Assembly: GCA_965219235.1 (NCBI GenBank)
Contig: OZ244721.1
Coordinates: 372,001-436,000 of the forward strand
Direction: 5' to 3'
Source: CBDHCC01 sp965219235
GTDB taxonomy: Bacteria; Pseudomonadota; Alphaproteobacteria; Sphingomonadales; Sphingomonadaceae
DNA: 64,000 nt
Shown here: in pieces, positions 52,519-61,308 of the stretch
Numbering within the stretch: position 1 is the stretch's first letter
Layout: every line of letters starts with the position of its first letter
Made by a program: the position numbers and the translations under genes
The notes under the pieces: generated by a model
What the model was told of the DNA's origin: nothing
The model's database searches: none
The model's input: the letters and a program-made list of their open reading frames with translations, nothing else

Positions 52519-53177
52519 CGGAACCGCTGCTCGGGCCGGCGGAGGTCGATCTCGTCTTCCGCCGCCTGGCCGACCATTATCCCGGCCGCGGCCCCGGCGC
52601 GAAGGGGCCGAAGGAGCAGCCGGACCCGTTCCGGTCCTGCGTCGCCTGTATGCTGTCGGCCCAGTCGCTCGACCGGAACACGGCGGCGGCGGCGGACGCG
52701 TTGTTCGCGCTCGCGACCACGCCGGAGGAGATGCTGGCGCTGGACGAGGAGGCGCTGATCGCCGCCATCCGTCCCGCCGGTCTCTACAACAACAAGGCCA
52801 AGGCGATCCGCCGCTTCTGCGCCGCCGTGATCGAGCGCGGCGGCGCGATCCCGCGCGACCGCGCCGGGCTGATGAGCCTGCCCGGCATCGGCCGCAAATG
52901 CGCCGACATCGTGATGAGCTTCACCTTCGGCGAGGCGGTGATCGCGGTGGACACCCACGTCCAGCGGGTGTGCAACCGCACCGGCCTGGCGCGCGGCAAG
53001 ACGGAGGCGAAGACGGCGCAGGCGCTGGCGGAGCGGGCGCCGGAGTGGGCGCTGGACGAAGGGCATTTCTGGCTGATCCAGCACGGCAAGCGCACCTGCA
53101 CCGCGCGCTCGCCCGACTGTCTGGAGTGCGTCGTCAACGACCTCTGCCTGTGGCCCGAAAAGCGTCTGGCGGGGTGA
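52515..53177 (+). CDS. nth: endonuclease III
   Basis: The 220-residue DNA glycosylase/AP lyase removes oxidised pyrimidines. It has the helix-hairpin-helix LMSLPGIGRKCADIV with the catalytic Lys, the catalytic Asp in VDTHVQRVCNR, and an iron-sulfur ligand set C-x6-C-x2-C-x5-C in HGKRTCTARSPDCLECVVND and the cysteine that follows. The GTG at 52515 overlaps the toxin stop. An N-terminal frame extension to 52437 is a shadow of the toxin gene. Confidence 0.96.
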   Translation: MTEPLLGPAEVDLVFRRLADHYPGRGPGAKGPKEQPDPFRSCVACMLSAQSLDRNTAAAADALFALATTPEEMLALDEEALIAAIRPAGLYNNKAKAIRRFCAAVIERGGAIPRDRAGLMSLPGIGRKCADIVMSFTFGEAVIAVDTHVQRVCNRTGLARGKTEAKTAQALAERAPEWALDEGHFWLIQHGKRTCTARSPDCLECVVNDLCLWPEKRLAG

Positions 53178-53536
53178 TCGTCGTCCATGGCATCCCGAAT
53201 TGCGACAGCGTGCGCCGCGCGCGCGCCTGGCTGACGGAGCGGGGGCTCGACCATCGCCTCCGCGACCTGCGCGCCGAGCCGCCGGAGGAGGCGGAGGTGC
53301 GCCGCTGGGCCGAGGCGGTCGGGTGGGAGCGGCTGCTCAACCGGCGCGGGACGACCTGGCGCGGGCTTGCCGAGATCGAGCGGGCGGGCGTGGATGAGGG
53401 CGGGGCGGTGGCGCTGCTGGCCGCGCACCCGCTGCTCGTCAAGCGTCCGGTGATTGACTGGGGTGCCGCCGTGACCGTGGGCGTGGACGAGAGGGTATGG
53501 GAGGAGCGCATCCAAAGCCCTCTCCCTTCAAGGTAG
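53174..53536 (+). CDS. ArsC/Spx-like thioredoxin-fold protein (YffB type)
   Basis: The 120-residue protein has the ArsC-family opening VVHGIPNCDSVRRARAWL with a single active-site Cys, and RLLNRRGTTWRGL and HPLLVKRPVID of the YffB/Spx group. It could be a glutathione-dependent thiol reductase; arsenate reductase activity is not implied. The last eight residues are encoded by the start of a family-E repeat. It overlaps nth by GTGA. Confidence 0.87.
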   Translation: MIVVHGIPNCDSVRRARAWLTERGLDHRLRDLRAEPPEEAEVRRWAEAVGWERLLNRRGTTWRGLAEIERAGVDEGGAVALLAAHPLLVKRPVIDWGAAVTVGVDERVWEERIQSPLPSR

Positions 53537-53629
53537 AGGGTTGGGAGAGGGGACTGTTTTTCGGACTTCGCAATGCCCCTCTCCCTCCGCCGCTTCGCGG
53601 CTCCTCCCTCTCCCCTTCAGGGGAGAGGA
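53518..53629. repeat. dispersed inverted-repeat pair, family E
   Basis: The left unit (CCCTCTCCCTTCAAGGTAGA then GGGTTGGGAGAGGGG) and the right unit (CCCCTCTCCCTCCGCCGCTT ... CTCCCTCTCCCCTTCAGGGG) match the pair at 30650-30766. The left unit overlaps the 3' coding end of the ArsC-like gene. Confidence 0.85.
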
Positions 53630-53674
53630 ATTTGGCGGCTGCAATCCTCGCCCGCTCCCGCTAGACCCGCCGCC

Positions 53675-54547
53675 ATGTCCACCACCTTCACCCTCGACAC
53701 CGCCACCAGCCGCGCCACCCCGGTGTCGCAGCCGATGAAGCGGCTGACCGTGCCCGCCGTCCGCGCGCGCAAGGCGGGCGGCACGACGGCCGAGCCGATC
53801 GTGATGCTGACCGCCTACACCGCGCGCATGGCTCAGCTGCTCGATCCGCATTGCGACCTGCTGCTGGTCGGCGACAGCCTGGGGCAGGTGATCTACGGTC
53901 TGCCGTCCACGATCCCGGTGACGGTGGAGATGATGTGTGCTCATGGGGCAGGGGTGGTGCGCGGCAGCTATCACTCGGTCGTGATCGTGGACCTGCCCTT
54001 CGGCAGCTACGAGGCGTCGCCGGAGGCGGCCTTCGCGACAGCCGGCCGCGTGCTCAAGGAGACCGGGGCGGCCGGCGTGAAGCTGGAGGGCGGCGAGGCG
54101 ATGGCCACCACCGTCCGCTTCCTGACGGAGCGCGGCATCCCCGTGATGGGTCATGTTGGCCTCACCCCGCAGGCGGTGAACGTGCTGGGCGGCTATGCCG
54201 CGCGGGGGCGGGGACAAGCGGAGGCGGACAAGATCGCGTCGGATGCGCGTGCGCTGGATGAGGCGGGGGCGTTCGCGGTGGTGGTCGAAGGCGTGGTGGA
54301 GACGATCGCGGAGGCGGTGACCAAGGCCCTCGACTGCCCGGTCATCGGCATCGGCGCCTCGCCGGCATGCGACGGGCAGGTGCTCGTGACCGAGGACATG
54401 CTGGGCCTGTTCGAGCGCACCCCGCGCTTCGTGAAACGCTACGAGGCGCTGGCGGAGACCATCGCCGGCGCGGCCGAACGCTATGCGGGAGAGGTGCGGT
54501 CGCGGGCCTTTCCGACGGCCGACCAGACCTATGCGGCGCGGGAGTGA
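53675..54547 (+). CDS. panB: 3-methyl-2-oxobutanoate hydroxymethyltransferase
   Basis: The 290-residue TIM-barrel enzyme makes ketopantoate for pantothenate and CoA synthesis. Conserved parts include MLTAYTARMAQLLDPHCDLLLVGDSLG (Mg ligand Asp), VVRGSYHSVVIVDLPFGSYEASPE, GVKLEGGEAM, MGHVGLTPQAVNVLGGY and VVVEGVVETIAEAVT. It is a single gene, preceded by a repeat pair. The ATG at 53675 gives a slightly long N-terminus (about 25 residues). Confidence 0.96.
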   Translation: MSTTFTLDTATSRATPVSQPMKRLTVPAVRARKAGGTTAEPIVMLTAYTARMAQLLDPHCDLLLVGDSLGQVIYGLPSTIPVTVEMMCAHGAGVVRGSYHSVVIVDLPFGSYEASPEAAFATAGRVLKETGAAGVKLEGGEAMATTVRFLTERGIPVMGHVGLTPQAVNVLGGYAARGRGQAEADKIASDARALDEAGAFAVVVEGVVETIAEAVTKALDCPVIGIGASPACDGQVLVTEDMLGLFERTPRFVKRYEALAETIAGAAERYAGEVRSRAFPTADQTYAARE

Positions 54548-54689
54548 GGGGGCGGCGCGCGGGTGGCGGCTTGCGCCCCAGTCCCGGTGGTCGCAAGCCT
54601 GCTCCCACCATGCTGAAAGCTGCCACTTTCGACGCGCGGTTTTGACACCCGCAAACACACGTAAAACCGTCTGTCAGCGCACAGGGTTA

Positions 54690-54709
54690 AAACCGACTGG
54701 TTGTGATAC
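54690..54709. repeat. dyad repeat left of the amidohydrolase gene
   Basis: AAACCGACTGGTTGTGATAC matches 17 of 20 bases at 56294-56313 on the far side of the gene. Both copies contain an AACC/GGTT dyad. The 54548-54776 gap holds no gene but also contains a further TAAAACCGTCTG copy (about 54662-54673). Confidence 0.5.
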
Positions 54710-54776
54710 TAAAGTGGGATTGCTTTCGATCAGACGAGCAAAGTGGTAGGCCCGGCTGAGCGGGGGAGCGAGCTTG

Positions 54777-56258
54777 GTGCGAAGGATCGTCTTGAGCTTG
54801 GCAGGCCTTCTCGGCCTTGTTGTAACGTTCGCCGTCTTCGCAATCTTCACCCCTCCTGCTTCGGCCCCACTGCCAAATGAGGGCTCAAGATATGTTCTCA
54901 GGAACGTCCGTGTTCTCGATGTCGAGGCAGGCTCCTTCGGAGCGCTGACTTCCATAGGCATACAGGACGGCCTCATCGCTTCCATAGGATCGAGTGGCAC
55001 CATTCCGGGTGCCCGCATCATCGACGGCGGCGGCAGATACCTGGTGCCCGGCTTCTGGGACATGCACGTGCACAGCTTCCAGCTGTCGCCCCAGCTCCAC
55101 TTCCCGTTGTTCGTGGCGAACGGCGTCACGAACGTGCGCGACATGATGGACTGCCCCGATGAGACGGACGGCCTGATCGCCTGCGTCGGTGACAAGCGCC
55201 GGTGGTCGGCCGTCATCGACGATGGACAAATGGCCGCGCCCCGCTTCGTGGAGGTCGCCAGCTTCTACTTCAATCAACCCGACATGCCGCCGGAGGAGGT
55301 TCTGGCGCGCGCTCGTGCGTACAAGGCGCGCGGCATCAATGCTCTGAAGGTCTACAATCGTCCATTGCCAAAGACTTATGATGCCTTGACCCGGTCAGCG
55401 GACCAACTCGACATGCGGCTCGTCGGACATCTTCCGAAGGCGGTCAGCCTCGACACCGCCGTCGGAGCGGGGCAAGTCAGCTTCGAGCACGCGCACCTGT
55501 TCCTCACGCAATGCTTCGCTGGCGCGGCCGAGTGGCGTGCGGGCAAGCTGGATGATCTCGATCCGACACTTCGCACCGAGATGATTGTGCGGGAGTTCGA
55601 TGCGGAGACATGCCGCAAGAGCATGGCCGCGATGCGAGACGCGGGCGCCTGGTTCGTGCCTACTCACGTGACCCGCGAAGAGGATGCGCGCGCCGCCGAG
55701 GGTGCGTTCGTGAACGATCCCCGCCTCGACTACCTCGATCCTCTGTCCCGTTGGGCCTATCGGGATGACCTGAGTGCGACGGTGGCTCGCCACCCCGGCA
55801 AGCGAGGTTCGGACGCGCTGCAAGCCTATTTCCAACGTGGCCTCGAACTCACGGGCGAGGCGCACCGTGCTGGTGTCGGCATCCTCGCCGGAACCGACAC
55901 GGCGATCGGTGGCTTCCGCTATCATGATGAGCTCGTCCATCTGAACCGCGCGGGCCTGAGTCCTGCCGAAGTCCTGCGGGCCGCCACGATCGACGCCGCG
56001 CGCTATGCGGGTCTCGATGCGACCTCAGGATCAATCGCCGTGGGCAAGCGAGCCGACCTCGTGCTGCTCGGCGCGAACCCTTTGGAAGACATCAGGAACA
56101 CTCGGAAGATCGACGCTGTGTGGCTTGCTGGTCGCCTCTACGATCGGAGAGGTCTTGGCGGACTGCTCAACTTCACGAGGGCGCAGGTGCAAAGACCGAC
56201 GAACTGGGTACGTCTGCTCTGGGGCTTTGCGACGAGTAGCGTCTCCAGCGAGTTGTAA
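54777..56258 (+). CDS. amidohydrolase family protein, membrane-anchored or exported
   Basis: The 493-residue protein starts with a hydrophobic segment (about 5-26). The amidohydrolase core has the metal site DMHVHSF (His-x-His), Lys in ALKVYNR, His in LVGHLPKA and EHAHLF, and Asp in LAGTDTAIGG, the pattern of imidazolonepropionase/prolidase-like enzymes. The substrate is unknown. The start is a GTG (or the TTG just before) behind GGGGGAG. Codon use is more mixed than in neighbours, with AGA and TCA codons, and similar dyads flank the gene; acquisition is possible. Confidence 0.85.
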   Translation: MRRIVLSLAGLLGLVVTFAVFAIFTPPASAPLPNEGSRYVLRNVRVLDVEAGSFGALTSIGIQDGLIASIGSSGTIPGARIIDGGGRYLVPGFWDMHVHSFQLSPQLHFPLFVANGVTNVRDMMDCPDETDGLIACVGDKRRWSAVIDDGQMAAPRFVEVASFYFNQPDMPPEEVLARARAYKARGINALKVYNRPLPKTYDALTRSADQLDMRLVGHLPKAVSLDTAVGAGQVSFEHAHLFLTQCFAGAAEWRAGKLDDLDPTLRTEMIVREFDAETCRKSMAAMRDAGAWFVPTHVTREEDARAAEGAFVNDPRLDYLDPLSRWAYRDDLSATVARHPGKRGSDALQAYFQRGLELTGEAHRAGVGILAGTDTAIGGFRYHDELVHLNRAGLSPAEVLRAATIDAARYAGLDATSGSIAVGKRADLVLLGANPLEDIRNTRKIDAVWLAGRLYDRRGLGGLLNFTRAQVQRPTNWVRLLWGFATSSVSSEL

Positions 56259-56293
56259 AATACGCTACAGTCGGCCGCCTCCCTGCAGTGTCG

Positions 56294-56313
56294 AAACCGA
56301 ACGGTTGTGACAC
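56294..56313. repeat. dyad repeat right of the amidohydrolase gene
   Basis: AAACCGAACGGTTGTGACAC pairs with the copy at 54690-54709 in the same sense. The rest of the 213-base gap (56259-56471) has a small ATGGC ... GCCAT hairpin (56321-56338) and then C-rich sequence up to the next gene. Confidence 0.5.
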
Positions 56314-56471
56314 ACCGCAAATGGCGATTTTCAGCCATCCCATTCCCAAAAGCCGCCTGACCGCTGACCACCAAAATCCACCTCTTCCACCAACACGCCT
56401 CCCGCCTTCCCCTCCCGCGCCCGCCTCGCTAGAAGCCCCGCTTCACCCGATCCCTTCCGAAAGGCACCGCC

Positions 56472-57203
56472 TTGGCGCTGAGACCGCGCGACCCGAACAG
56501 CGACCGCGCCTTCGTGCGCGAGGTGGACGAGGAGGTGCGCCGGGAGGCGATGACGGACACCGTGCGCCGCTACGGCCCGGCGATCGCGCTCGGCGTGCTG
56601 GCGCTGCTGGTCGTGGCGGGCGGCCTCCTGTGGTGGCGGCACGAGCAGGCGGTCGCGCGCCAGGAGCTCGCCGAGCGCTACGTCGCCACGCTGAACGACC
56701 TCGACGACGGGCGGAGGGTCGACCTGGCCGATCGCATGGCACCGCTGCTCAAGGGATCGGACGCGGGCTACCGGACCACCGCGCGGCTGCTGCTGGCCGC
56801 AGACGCGGTCGAGCGCGGCGACCTGAAGGCGGCGGCGGACGGCTACCGCGCCGTCGCCGAGGACGGGGATGTCGGCCAGCCCTTCCGCGACCTGGCGCTC
56901 ATCCGCCGGACCGCGGTGGAGTTCGAGAGCCTGCCTCCCGCCGAGGTGGAGCGCCGCCTGGGACCTTTGGCTCAACCTGGGCTGCCGTTCTTCGGCAGCG
57001 CGGGCGAACTGGTCGCGCACGCCCGCATCAAGGCCGGTCGCGCCAAGTCGGCGGCCGAGCTCCTCTCCCGGATCGCGGCCGACGCCTCGGTGCCCGACTC
57101 CATCCGTTCACGCGCGACACAGCTGGCCGGCTCCATGGGCGTCGACGCCATCCCGGCCGATCCGGCCGCGGCCCCGGCCGACACCGCAGGATCCACCCCA
57201 TGA
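56472..57203 (+). CDS. YfgM-like tetratricopeptide membrane protein
   Basis: The 243-residue protein has a short cytoplasmic N-terminus (FVREVDEEVRREAMTDTVRR), one membrane helix (about 34-55) and a periplasmic helical region with TPR-like repeats and an Ala/Pro tail. This is the YfgM/TPR_21 type, a partner of SecYEG and periplasmic chaperones in E. coli. The start is a TTG behind GAAAGG. It overlaps bamB by ATGA, and the order yfgM-bamB-der is the same as in E. coli. Confidence 0.87.
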   Translation: MALRPRDPNSDRAFVREVDEEVRREAMTDTVRRYGPAIALGVLALLVVAGGLLWWRHEQAVARQELAERYVATLNDLDDGRRVDLADRMAPLLKGSDAGYRTTARLLLAADAVERGDLKAAADGYRAVAEDGDVGQPFRDLALIRRTAVEFESLPPAEVERRLGPLAQPGLPFFGSAGELVAHARIKAGRAKSAAELLSRIAADASVPDSIRSRATQLAGSMGVDAIPADPAAAPADTAGSTP

Positions 57204-58528
57204 CCCGACGCGCGCTCCTCCTCCTTCTGTCCGCCTCGCTTCCGCTGGCCGGCTGCGGCATCCTGAAGGGCGGCGGGCCGAAGACCACGCCGGTGCTGGG
57301 CGACCGCAGCTCGATCCTGGGCACGCGGGAGGCGGAGGTGGCGGTCGATCCCAGCCTGGCCGGCGTCGACGTGTTGCTGTCCCCGCCCGTCACCAACGCC
57401 AGCTGGGACCAGCCGGGCGGCGGGCCGGCCCACGCGCTCGGCCATCTGGCGCTGGGCGACACGCTCGCGATCGCCTGGAGCAAGCGGATCGAGGGCGACG
57501 GCAAGGGCGTGCGGCTCGCGGCCGCGCCGGTGGTCGTCGGCGGCAAGCTGTTCGCGATCGACACCGCGGCGCGGGTCCGCGCCTACGACGCGGCGACGGG
57601 GGCCGATCTCTGGTCGACTCGCCTGGCGCCGGAGAACGGGCGCGACGAGCGCTCGCTCTATGGCGGCGGCGTGTCCGCCTATGCCGACCGGGTCTACGCC
57701 GTGAACGGGCTGGGCGAGGTCGCGGCGCTCGACGCCAACACGGGCGCGGAGATCTGGCGGGTGAAGCCCGGCGGCCCGCTGCGCGGCAGTCCGACCGTGG
57801 CGTTCGGCAGCCTGTTCGTGCTCAGCCAGGACAACCAGCTCTTCTCGCTCCGCGCGGCGGACGGCGAGCTGCAATGGACGCAGTCGGGCTCGATCCAGGG
57901 CGCCAACGTGTTCGGCGTCGCGGCGCCCGCGGCGGGTCAGGGGACGGTCATCGCCGGCTTCTCGTCGGGCGAGCTCGGCGGCTATCGCTACGAGAACGGC
58001 CAGCCGGTGTGGCAGGACCAGCTGAGCCGGACGCAGATCACCACCTCGGTGGGCCTGCTGTCGGACATCGACGCCAATCCAGTGATCGACCAGGGCCGCG
58101 TCTATGCGCTGGGCCAGGGCGGACGGATGGTGAGCCTGGAGCTCGTCACCGGCCAGCGCCTGTGGGAGCTCAACGTCGCGGGCATCTCGTCCCCCTGGGT
58201 GGCCGGCGAGTGGTTGTGGGCGGTGACCGACCAGGGCGTGCTGTTCGCCGTGGCGAGGTCCAACGGCAAGGTGCGGTGGAAGACGCAGCTGCGCCACTAT
58301 CGCAACGAGAAGAAGTCCACCGGGCCGATCAGCTGGCAAGGGCCGGTGCTCGCCGGGGGCCGGCTGATCCTGGTGAACTCCGAGGGCGAGATGGCGGAGG
58401 TCGATCCGGCCACCGGCGCCGTGACCCGCCAGACGAAGGCCGGCGCGTCCTTCCATCTGCCGCCGGTGGTGGCGAACGGAACGCTCTATCTGCTGGACGA
58501 CGACGGGCAGCTGACCGCGCGGCGGTAG
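57200..58528 (+). CDS. bamB: outer-membrane assembly lipoprotein BamB
   Basis: The 442-residue protein has a lipoprotein signal with lipobox LAGC (Cys19). An eight-bladed PQQ-type beta-propeller follows, with repeats such as LFAIDTAARVRAYDAATGADLWS, VAALDANTGAEIW and MVSLELVTGQRLWELN. It is an outer-membrane lipoprotein of the BAM complex that inserts beta-barrels. It is coupled to the yfgM-like gene. A GGGGCA repeat array starts at its stop codon. Confidence 0.95.
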   Translation: MTRRALLLLLSASLPLAGCGILKGGGPKTTPVLGDRSSILGTREAEVAVDPSLAGVDVLLSPPVTNASWDQPGGGPAHALGHLALGDTLAIAWSKRIEGDGKGVRLAAAPVVVGGKLFAIDTAARVRAYDAATGADLWSTRLAPENGRDERSLYGGGVSAYADRVYAVNGLGEVAALDANTGAEIWRVKPGGPLRGSPTVAFGSLFVLSQDNQLFSLRAADGELQWTQSGSIQGANVFGVAAPAAGQGTVIAGFSSGELGGYRYENGQPVWQDQLSRTQITTSVGLLSDIDANPVIDQGRVYALGQGGRMVSLELVTGQRLWELNVAGISSPWVAGEWLWAVTDQGVLFAVARSNGKVRWKTQLRHYRNEKKSTGPISWQGPVLAGGRLILVNSEGEMAEVDPATGAVTRQTKAGASFHLPPVVANGTLYLLDDDGQLTARR

Positions 58529-58584
58529 GGGCAGGGGCAGGGGCAGGGGCAGGGGCAGGGGCAGGGGCAGGGGCAGGGGCAGGG
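58527..58584. repeat. GGGGCA hexanucleotide tandem array
   Basis: AGGGGC repeats nine times without interruption, plus a partial AGGG, starting inside the bamB stop codon and ending 34 bases before the der start. The G-rich strand is the sense strand, so RNA and DNA could form G-quadruplexes. A perfect short-unit array of this kind tends to vary in copy number. Confidence 0.97.
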
Positions 58585-58618
58585 TGACGCCGTCGCCCGC
58601 ACGCCCTACACGCCATCC

Positions 58619-59995
58619 GTGACCACCCCCGCTTCCCCTCGCAAACGCGCGCTCGCCATCGTGGGGCGGCCGAACGTCGGCAAGTCGACGCTGTTCAACC
58701 GGCTGGTCGGGCGCCGGCTGGCGCTGGTCGACGATCGGCCCGGCGTGACGCGCGACCGGCGGGAGGGGGAGGCGAGCCTCTACGGCCTGGACTTCCGGGT
58801 GATCGACACGGCCGGCTACGAGGAGGACGCGGCCGCGACCCTGCCCGGCCGGATGCGGGCGCAGACGGTGGCCGCCGTCGCCGATGCCGCCGTCGCCGCC
58901 TTCGTGATCGACGCGCGCGCCGGGCTGACCCCGCTCGACGAGGAGATCGCGCGCTGGCTGCGCGGCACCGCCACGCCGATCGTGGTGCTCGCCAACAAGG
59001 CGGAGGGACGCAGCGGCGAGCAGGGCGTGCTCGACGCCTGGTCGCTGGGCCTGGGCGAGCCGATCCCGGTCTCCGCCGAGCACGGCGAGGGCATGGCCGA
59101 CCTGCACGAGGCGATCCGTGGGCCGCTGGAGGCGGCCGCCCCCGACGAGGAGCCCGAGGAGGATCCGGCGGGCCTGAACCGTCCGCTGCGCCTCGCCATC
59201 GTCGGGCGGCCGAACGCGGGCAAGTCCACGCTGATCAACCGCATGGTCGGCTCCGACCGCCTGATCACCGGCCCGGAGGCGGGGATCACGCGCGATTCGA
59301 TCACCGTCGACTGGGAGTGGCGGGGGCGGCCCGTGACGCTGGTCGACACCGCGGGGATGCGGAAACGCGCGCGGGTGGACGAGAAGCTGGAGAAGCTGTC
59401 GGTCGCCGACGCGCTGCGCGCGATCGACCATGCCGAGGTCGTCGCCCTGCTGCTCGACTCCACGCGGGGCCTGGAGGTGCAGGACCTCAAGATCGCGGCG
59501 CGCGCGGTGGAGGAGGGGCGCGCGCTCGTCATCGGGCTGAACAAGTGGGACGTGGCCGAGAACGGATCGGGCCTCTATCAGGGCGTGCGCGCGGCGCTGG
59601 AGGAGGGGCTGGCGCAGCTGCGCGGCGTGCCGCTGCTCACGCTTTCGGGCGCGACGGGCAAGGGCGTCGACCAGCTCGTCCAGGCCGCCTTCGACGCGCG
59701 CGAGGCGTGGGAGCGCCGCGTGCCGACCGGCGAACTCAACCGCTGGTTCGCCCACGCGCTGGAGGCCAATCCGCCGCCCGCGCCGGGCGGCAAGCGGATC
59801 AAGCTGCGCTACATCACCCAGGCCGGGGCGCGGCCGCCCACCTTCGTGCTGTTCGGCACGCGGGTCGATCAGCTGCCCGAGAGCTACCGCCGCTATCTGC
59901 TGAACGGCATCCGGAGCGAGCTGGGCTTCGGCTCCGTCCCCGTGCGGTTGCACCTGCGCGCGCCCGTCAATCCGTTCGACCGGACGCGCTCTTAA
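58619..59995 (+). CDS. der: ribosome biogenesis GTPase Der
   Basis: The 458-residue protein has two tandem GTPase domains (P-loops GRPNVGKSTLFNRL near residue 17 and GRPNAGKSTLINRM near 199, with DTAGYEED, DTAGMRKR, NKAE and NKWD). The C-terminal KH-like domain has KLRYITQAGARPPTFVLFG. Der is essential for 50S maturation. The start is a GTG at 58619. The preceding GGGGCA array may fold in its leader and could influence expression. Confidence 0.97.
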   Translation: MTTPASPRKRALAIVGRPNVGKSTLFNRLVGRRLALVDDRPGVTRDRREGEASLYGLDFRVIDTAGYEEDAAATLPGRMRAQTVAAVADAAVAAFVIDARAGLTPLDEEIARWLRGTATPIVVLANKAEGRSGEQGVLDAWSLGLGEPIPVSAEHGEGMADLHEAIRGPLEAAAPDEEPEEDPAGLNRPLRLAIVGRPNAGKSTLINRMVGSDRLITGPEAGITRDSITVDWEWRGRPVTLVDTAGMRKRARVDEKLEKLSVADALRAIDHAEVVALLLDSTRGLEVQDLKIAARAVEEGRALVIGLNKWDVAENGSGLYQGVRAALEEGLAQLRGVPLLTLSGATGKGVDQLVQAAFDAREAWERRVPTGELNRWFAHALEANPPPAPGGKRIKLRYITQAGARPPTFVLFGTRVDQLPESYRRYLLNGIRSELGFGSVPVRLHLRAPVNPFDRTRS

Positions 59996-60052
59996 AGGCG
60001 TTTTTACCTCTCGGCTGCATGGCGGTGGGGCAGCGGCGAACGGGAGCGGACG

Positions 60053-60448
60053 GTGACGGCGGACGGGACCTCCATCGATTGGGACGCGTACGAGGCGGCG
60101 CGCGTCCGCTTCGGTGCCGAGTTCGGCCGCGTGCTCGGCTATCTGCGCGAGGACGGCGAGGGCGCGGTCGCGGCGATCGAGACCGCGATGCGCGCCGGCG
60201 ACGCGGTCGCGATCGTCAAGCCCGCCGGCACGCTGAGGGACGGGGCCTACGACCTCGGGGCCGAGGCGCTGGGCGAGATGGCGGAGCGGATCGAGGCGAT
60301 GGCGCTCCACTGCGTCCAGCGGCGCGACGAGCCCGACGAGGCGCTGCCGCTGGTCGCCGGCCTGTCGGCGCTGTTCCAGGCCACCATGGCCGAACTGGAG
60401 GCGGCGAGTTCGCCCCTGAAGCGCAAGGGCTTCGGACGGACGGGATAG
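60053..60448 (+). CDS. degenerate Hpt-like helical protein
   Basis: The 131-residue all-helical protein resembles a histidine phosphotransfer domain. The region corresponding to the phosphoacceptor motif (AHTLKG) reads PAGTLRDGAYDLGAEALGEMAERIE: the histidine is replaced by glycine. It may be a non-phosphorylatable Hpt that binds response regulators or kinases. It starts at a GTG after a 57-base gap from der. Family membership is inferred from pattern only. Confidence 0.55.
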   Translation: MTADGTSIDWDAYEAARVRFGAEFGRVLGYLREDGEGAVAAIETAMRAGDAVAIVKPAGTLRDGAYDLGAEALGEMAERIEAMALHCVQRRDEPDEALPLVAGLSALFQATMAELEAASSPLKRKGFGRTG

Positions 60449-60543
60449 CGGTCCCGGCCGGCTCCCCCCTTCGCCGGCCGCGCGGCCTTGACCCGGGTTT
60501 CGCGCGGGCCGACATGGGCGCCTTTCCGACGGGAGTGCATCCG

Positions 60544-61188
60544 ATGATCGTCTATGGCGCGACCTTCTCCCCCTATGTCCGCAAGGTGCTGGCCTTCGCG
60601 GCCGAGAAGGGGGTGCAGCCGGAGGTGCGGCCGGTCGGCCTCGGCTCCACGGACGAGGCGTTCCTGGCGGCCTCGCCCTTTCGCAAGATGCCGGCGATGG
60701 TCGATGGCGACTTCGCGCTGGCCGACAGTTCCGCCATCGTCGCCTATCTCGACGCCCTGCATCCCGAGCCGGTGCTGATTCCCGCGGACGCGCGGGGGCG
60801 GGGGCGAGTGGAGTGGTTCGACAAGCTGGCCGACACCATGCTGTCTCCGGCCGTGGGTGTGATCGGGTTCAACCGCATCGTGGCGCCCCGCTTCCTGGGC
60901 CGCGAGAGCGACGAGGCGGCGGTCCGCACCGCGCTCGACGCGACCCTGCCGCCGATCCTCGCCTATCTGGATGAGCAGGTCGCCGGCCGGGAGTGGCTGG
61001 TGGGCGACGGTTTCACCTTCGCCGACCTGACGATCGCGTCCGGCCTCGTGAACCTCCATCACGCGCGCGAGCCGCTGGCGGACGGACCCCATGAGAAGCT
61101 GGCGGCGTGGTACGAGCGGATCGTCGCCCGGCCCTCCTTCGCGCCCCTTCTGAAGCAGGACGAGCGCCTGGTCGGCGCGGCGGCGTAG
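60544..61188 (+). CDS. glutathione S-transferase family protein
   Basis: The 214-residue protein has the thioredoxin-like N-terminal domain (IVYGATFSPYVRKVLAFAAEKG, cis-Pro in RKMPAMVDG, LADSSAIVAYLD) and a helical C-terminal domain with VGDGFTFADLTIASGLVNL. Ser replaces Cys in the N-terminal active-site turn. Its substrate is unknown. It is a single gene behind a 95-base gap and unrelated in sequence to the beta-class transferase of the island. Confidence 0.92.
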   Translation: MIVYGATFSPYVRKVLAFAAEKGVQPEVRPVGLGSTDEAFLAASPFRKMPAMVDGDFALADSSAIVAYLDALHPEPVLIPADARGRGRVEWFDKLADTMLSPAVGVIGFNRIVAPRFLGRESDEAAVRTALDATLPPILAYLDEQVAGREWLVGDGFTFADLTIASGLVNLHHAREPLADGPHEKLAAWYERIVARPSFAPLLKQDERLVGAAA

Positions 61189-61308
61189 CGCTCCTCACCT
61201 TCAGGCTGGGGAGGGTGGAAGGCGCTCCTCGGGTCAGGATGTATGACTCCCTCCAGGGCCGCAATGGGTCCAGGCCCCGGAGCAGGATGACATCGGATTG
61301 AGCCGGCC

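Noticed and set aside
53174..53536. Arsenate reductase
   Set aside because: It fits the YffB/Spx-like branch of the ArsC family, which is not known to reduce arsenate, and no ars genes are nearby.
58527..58584. Tandem hexamer as a CRISPR or coding repeat
   Set aside because: There are no spacers and the unit is six bases. It lies between stop and start codons.
56972..60310. 1112-residue minus-strand open frame across bamB and der
   Set aside because: It is a shadow of bamB and der. Its Leu-Pro run is only the GGGGCA array read backwards.
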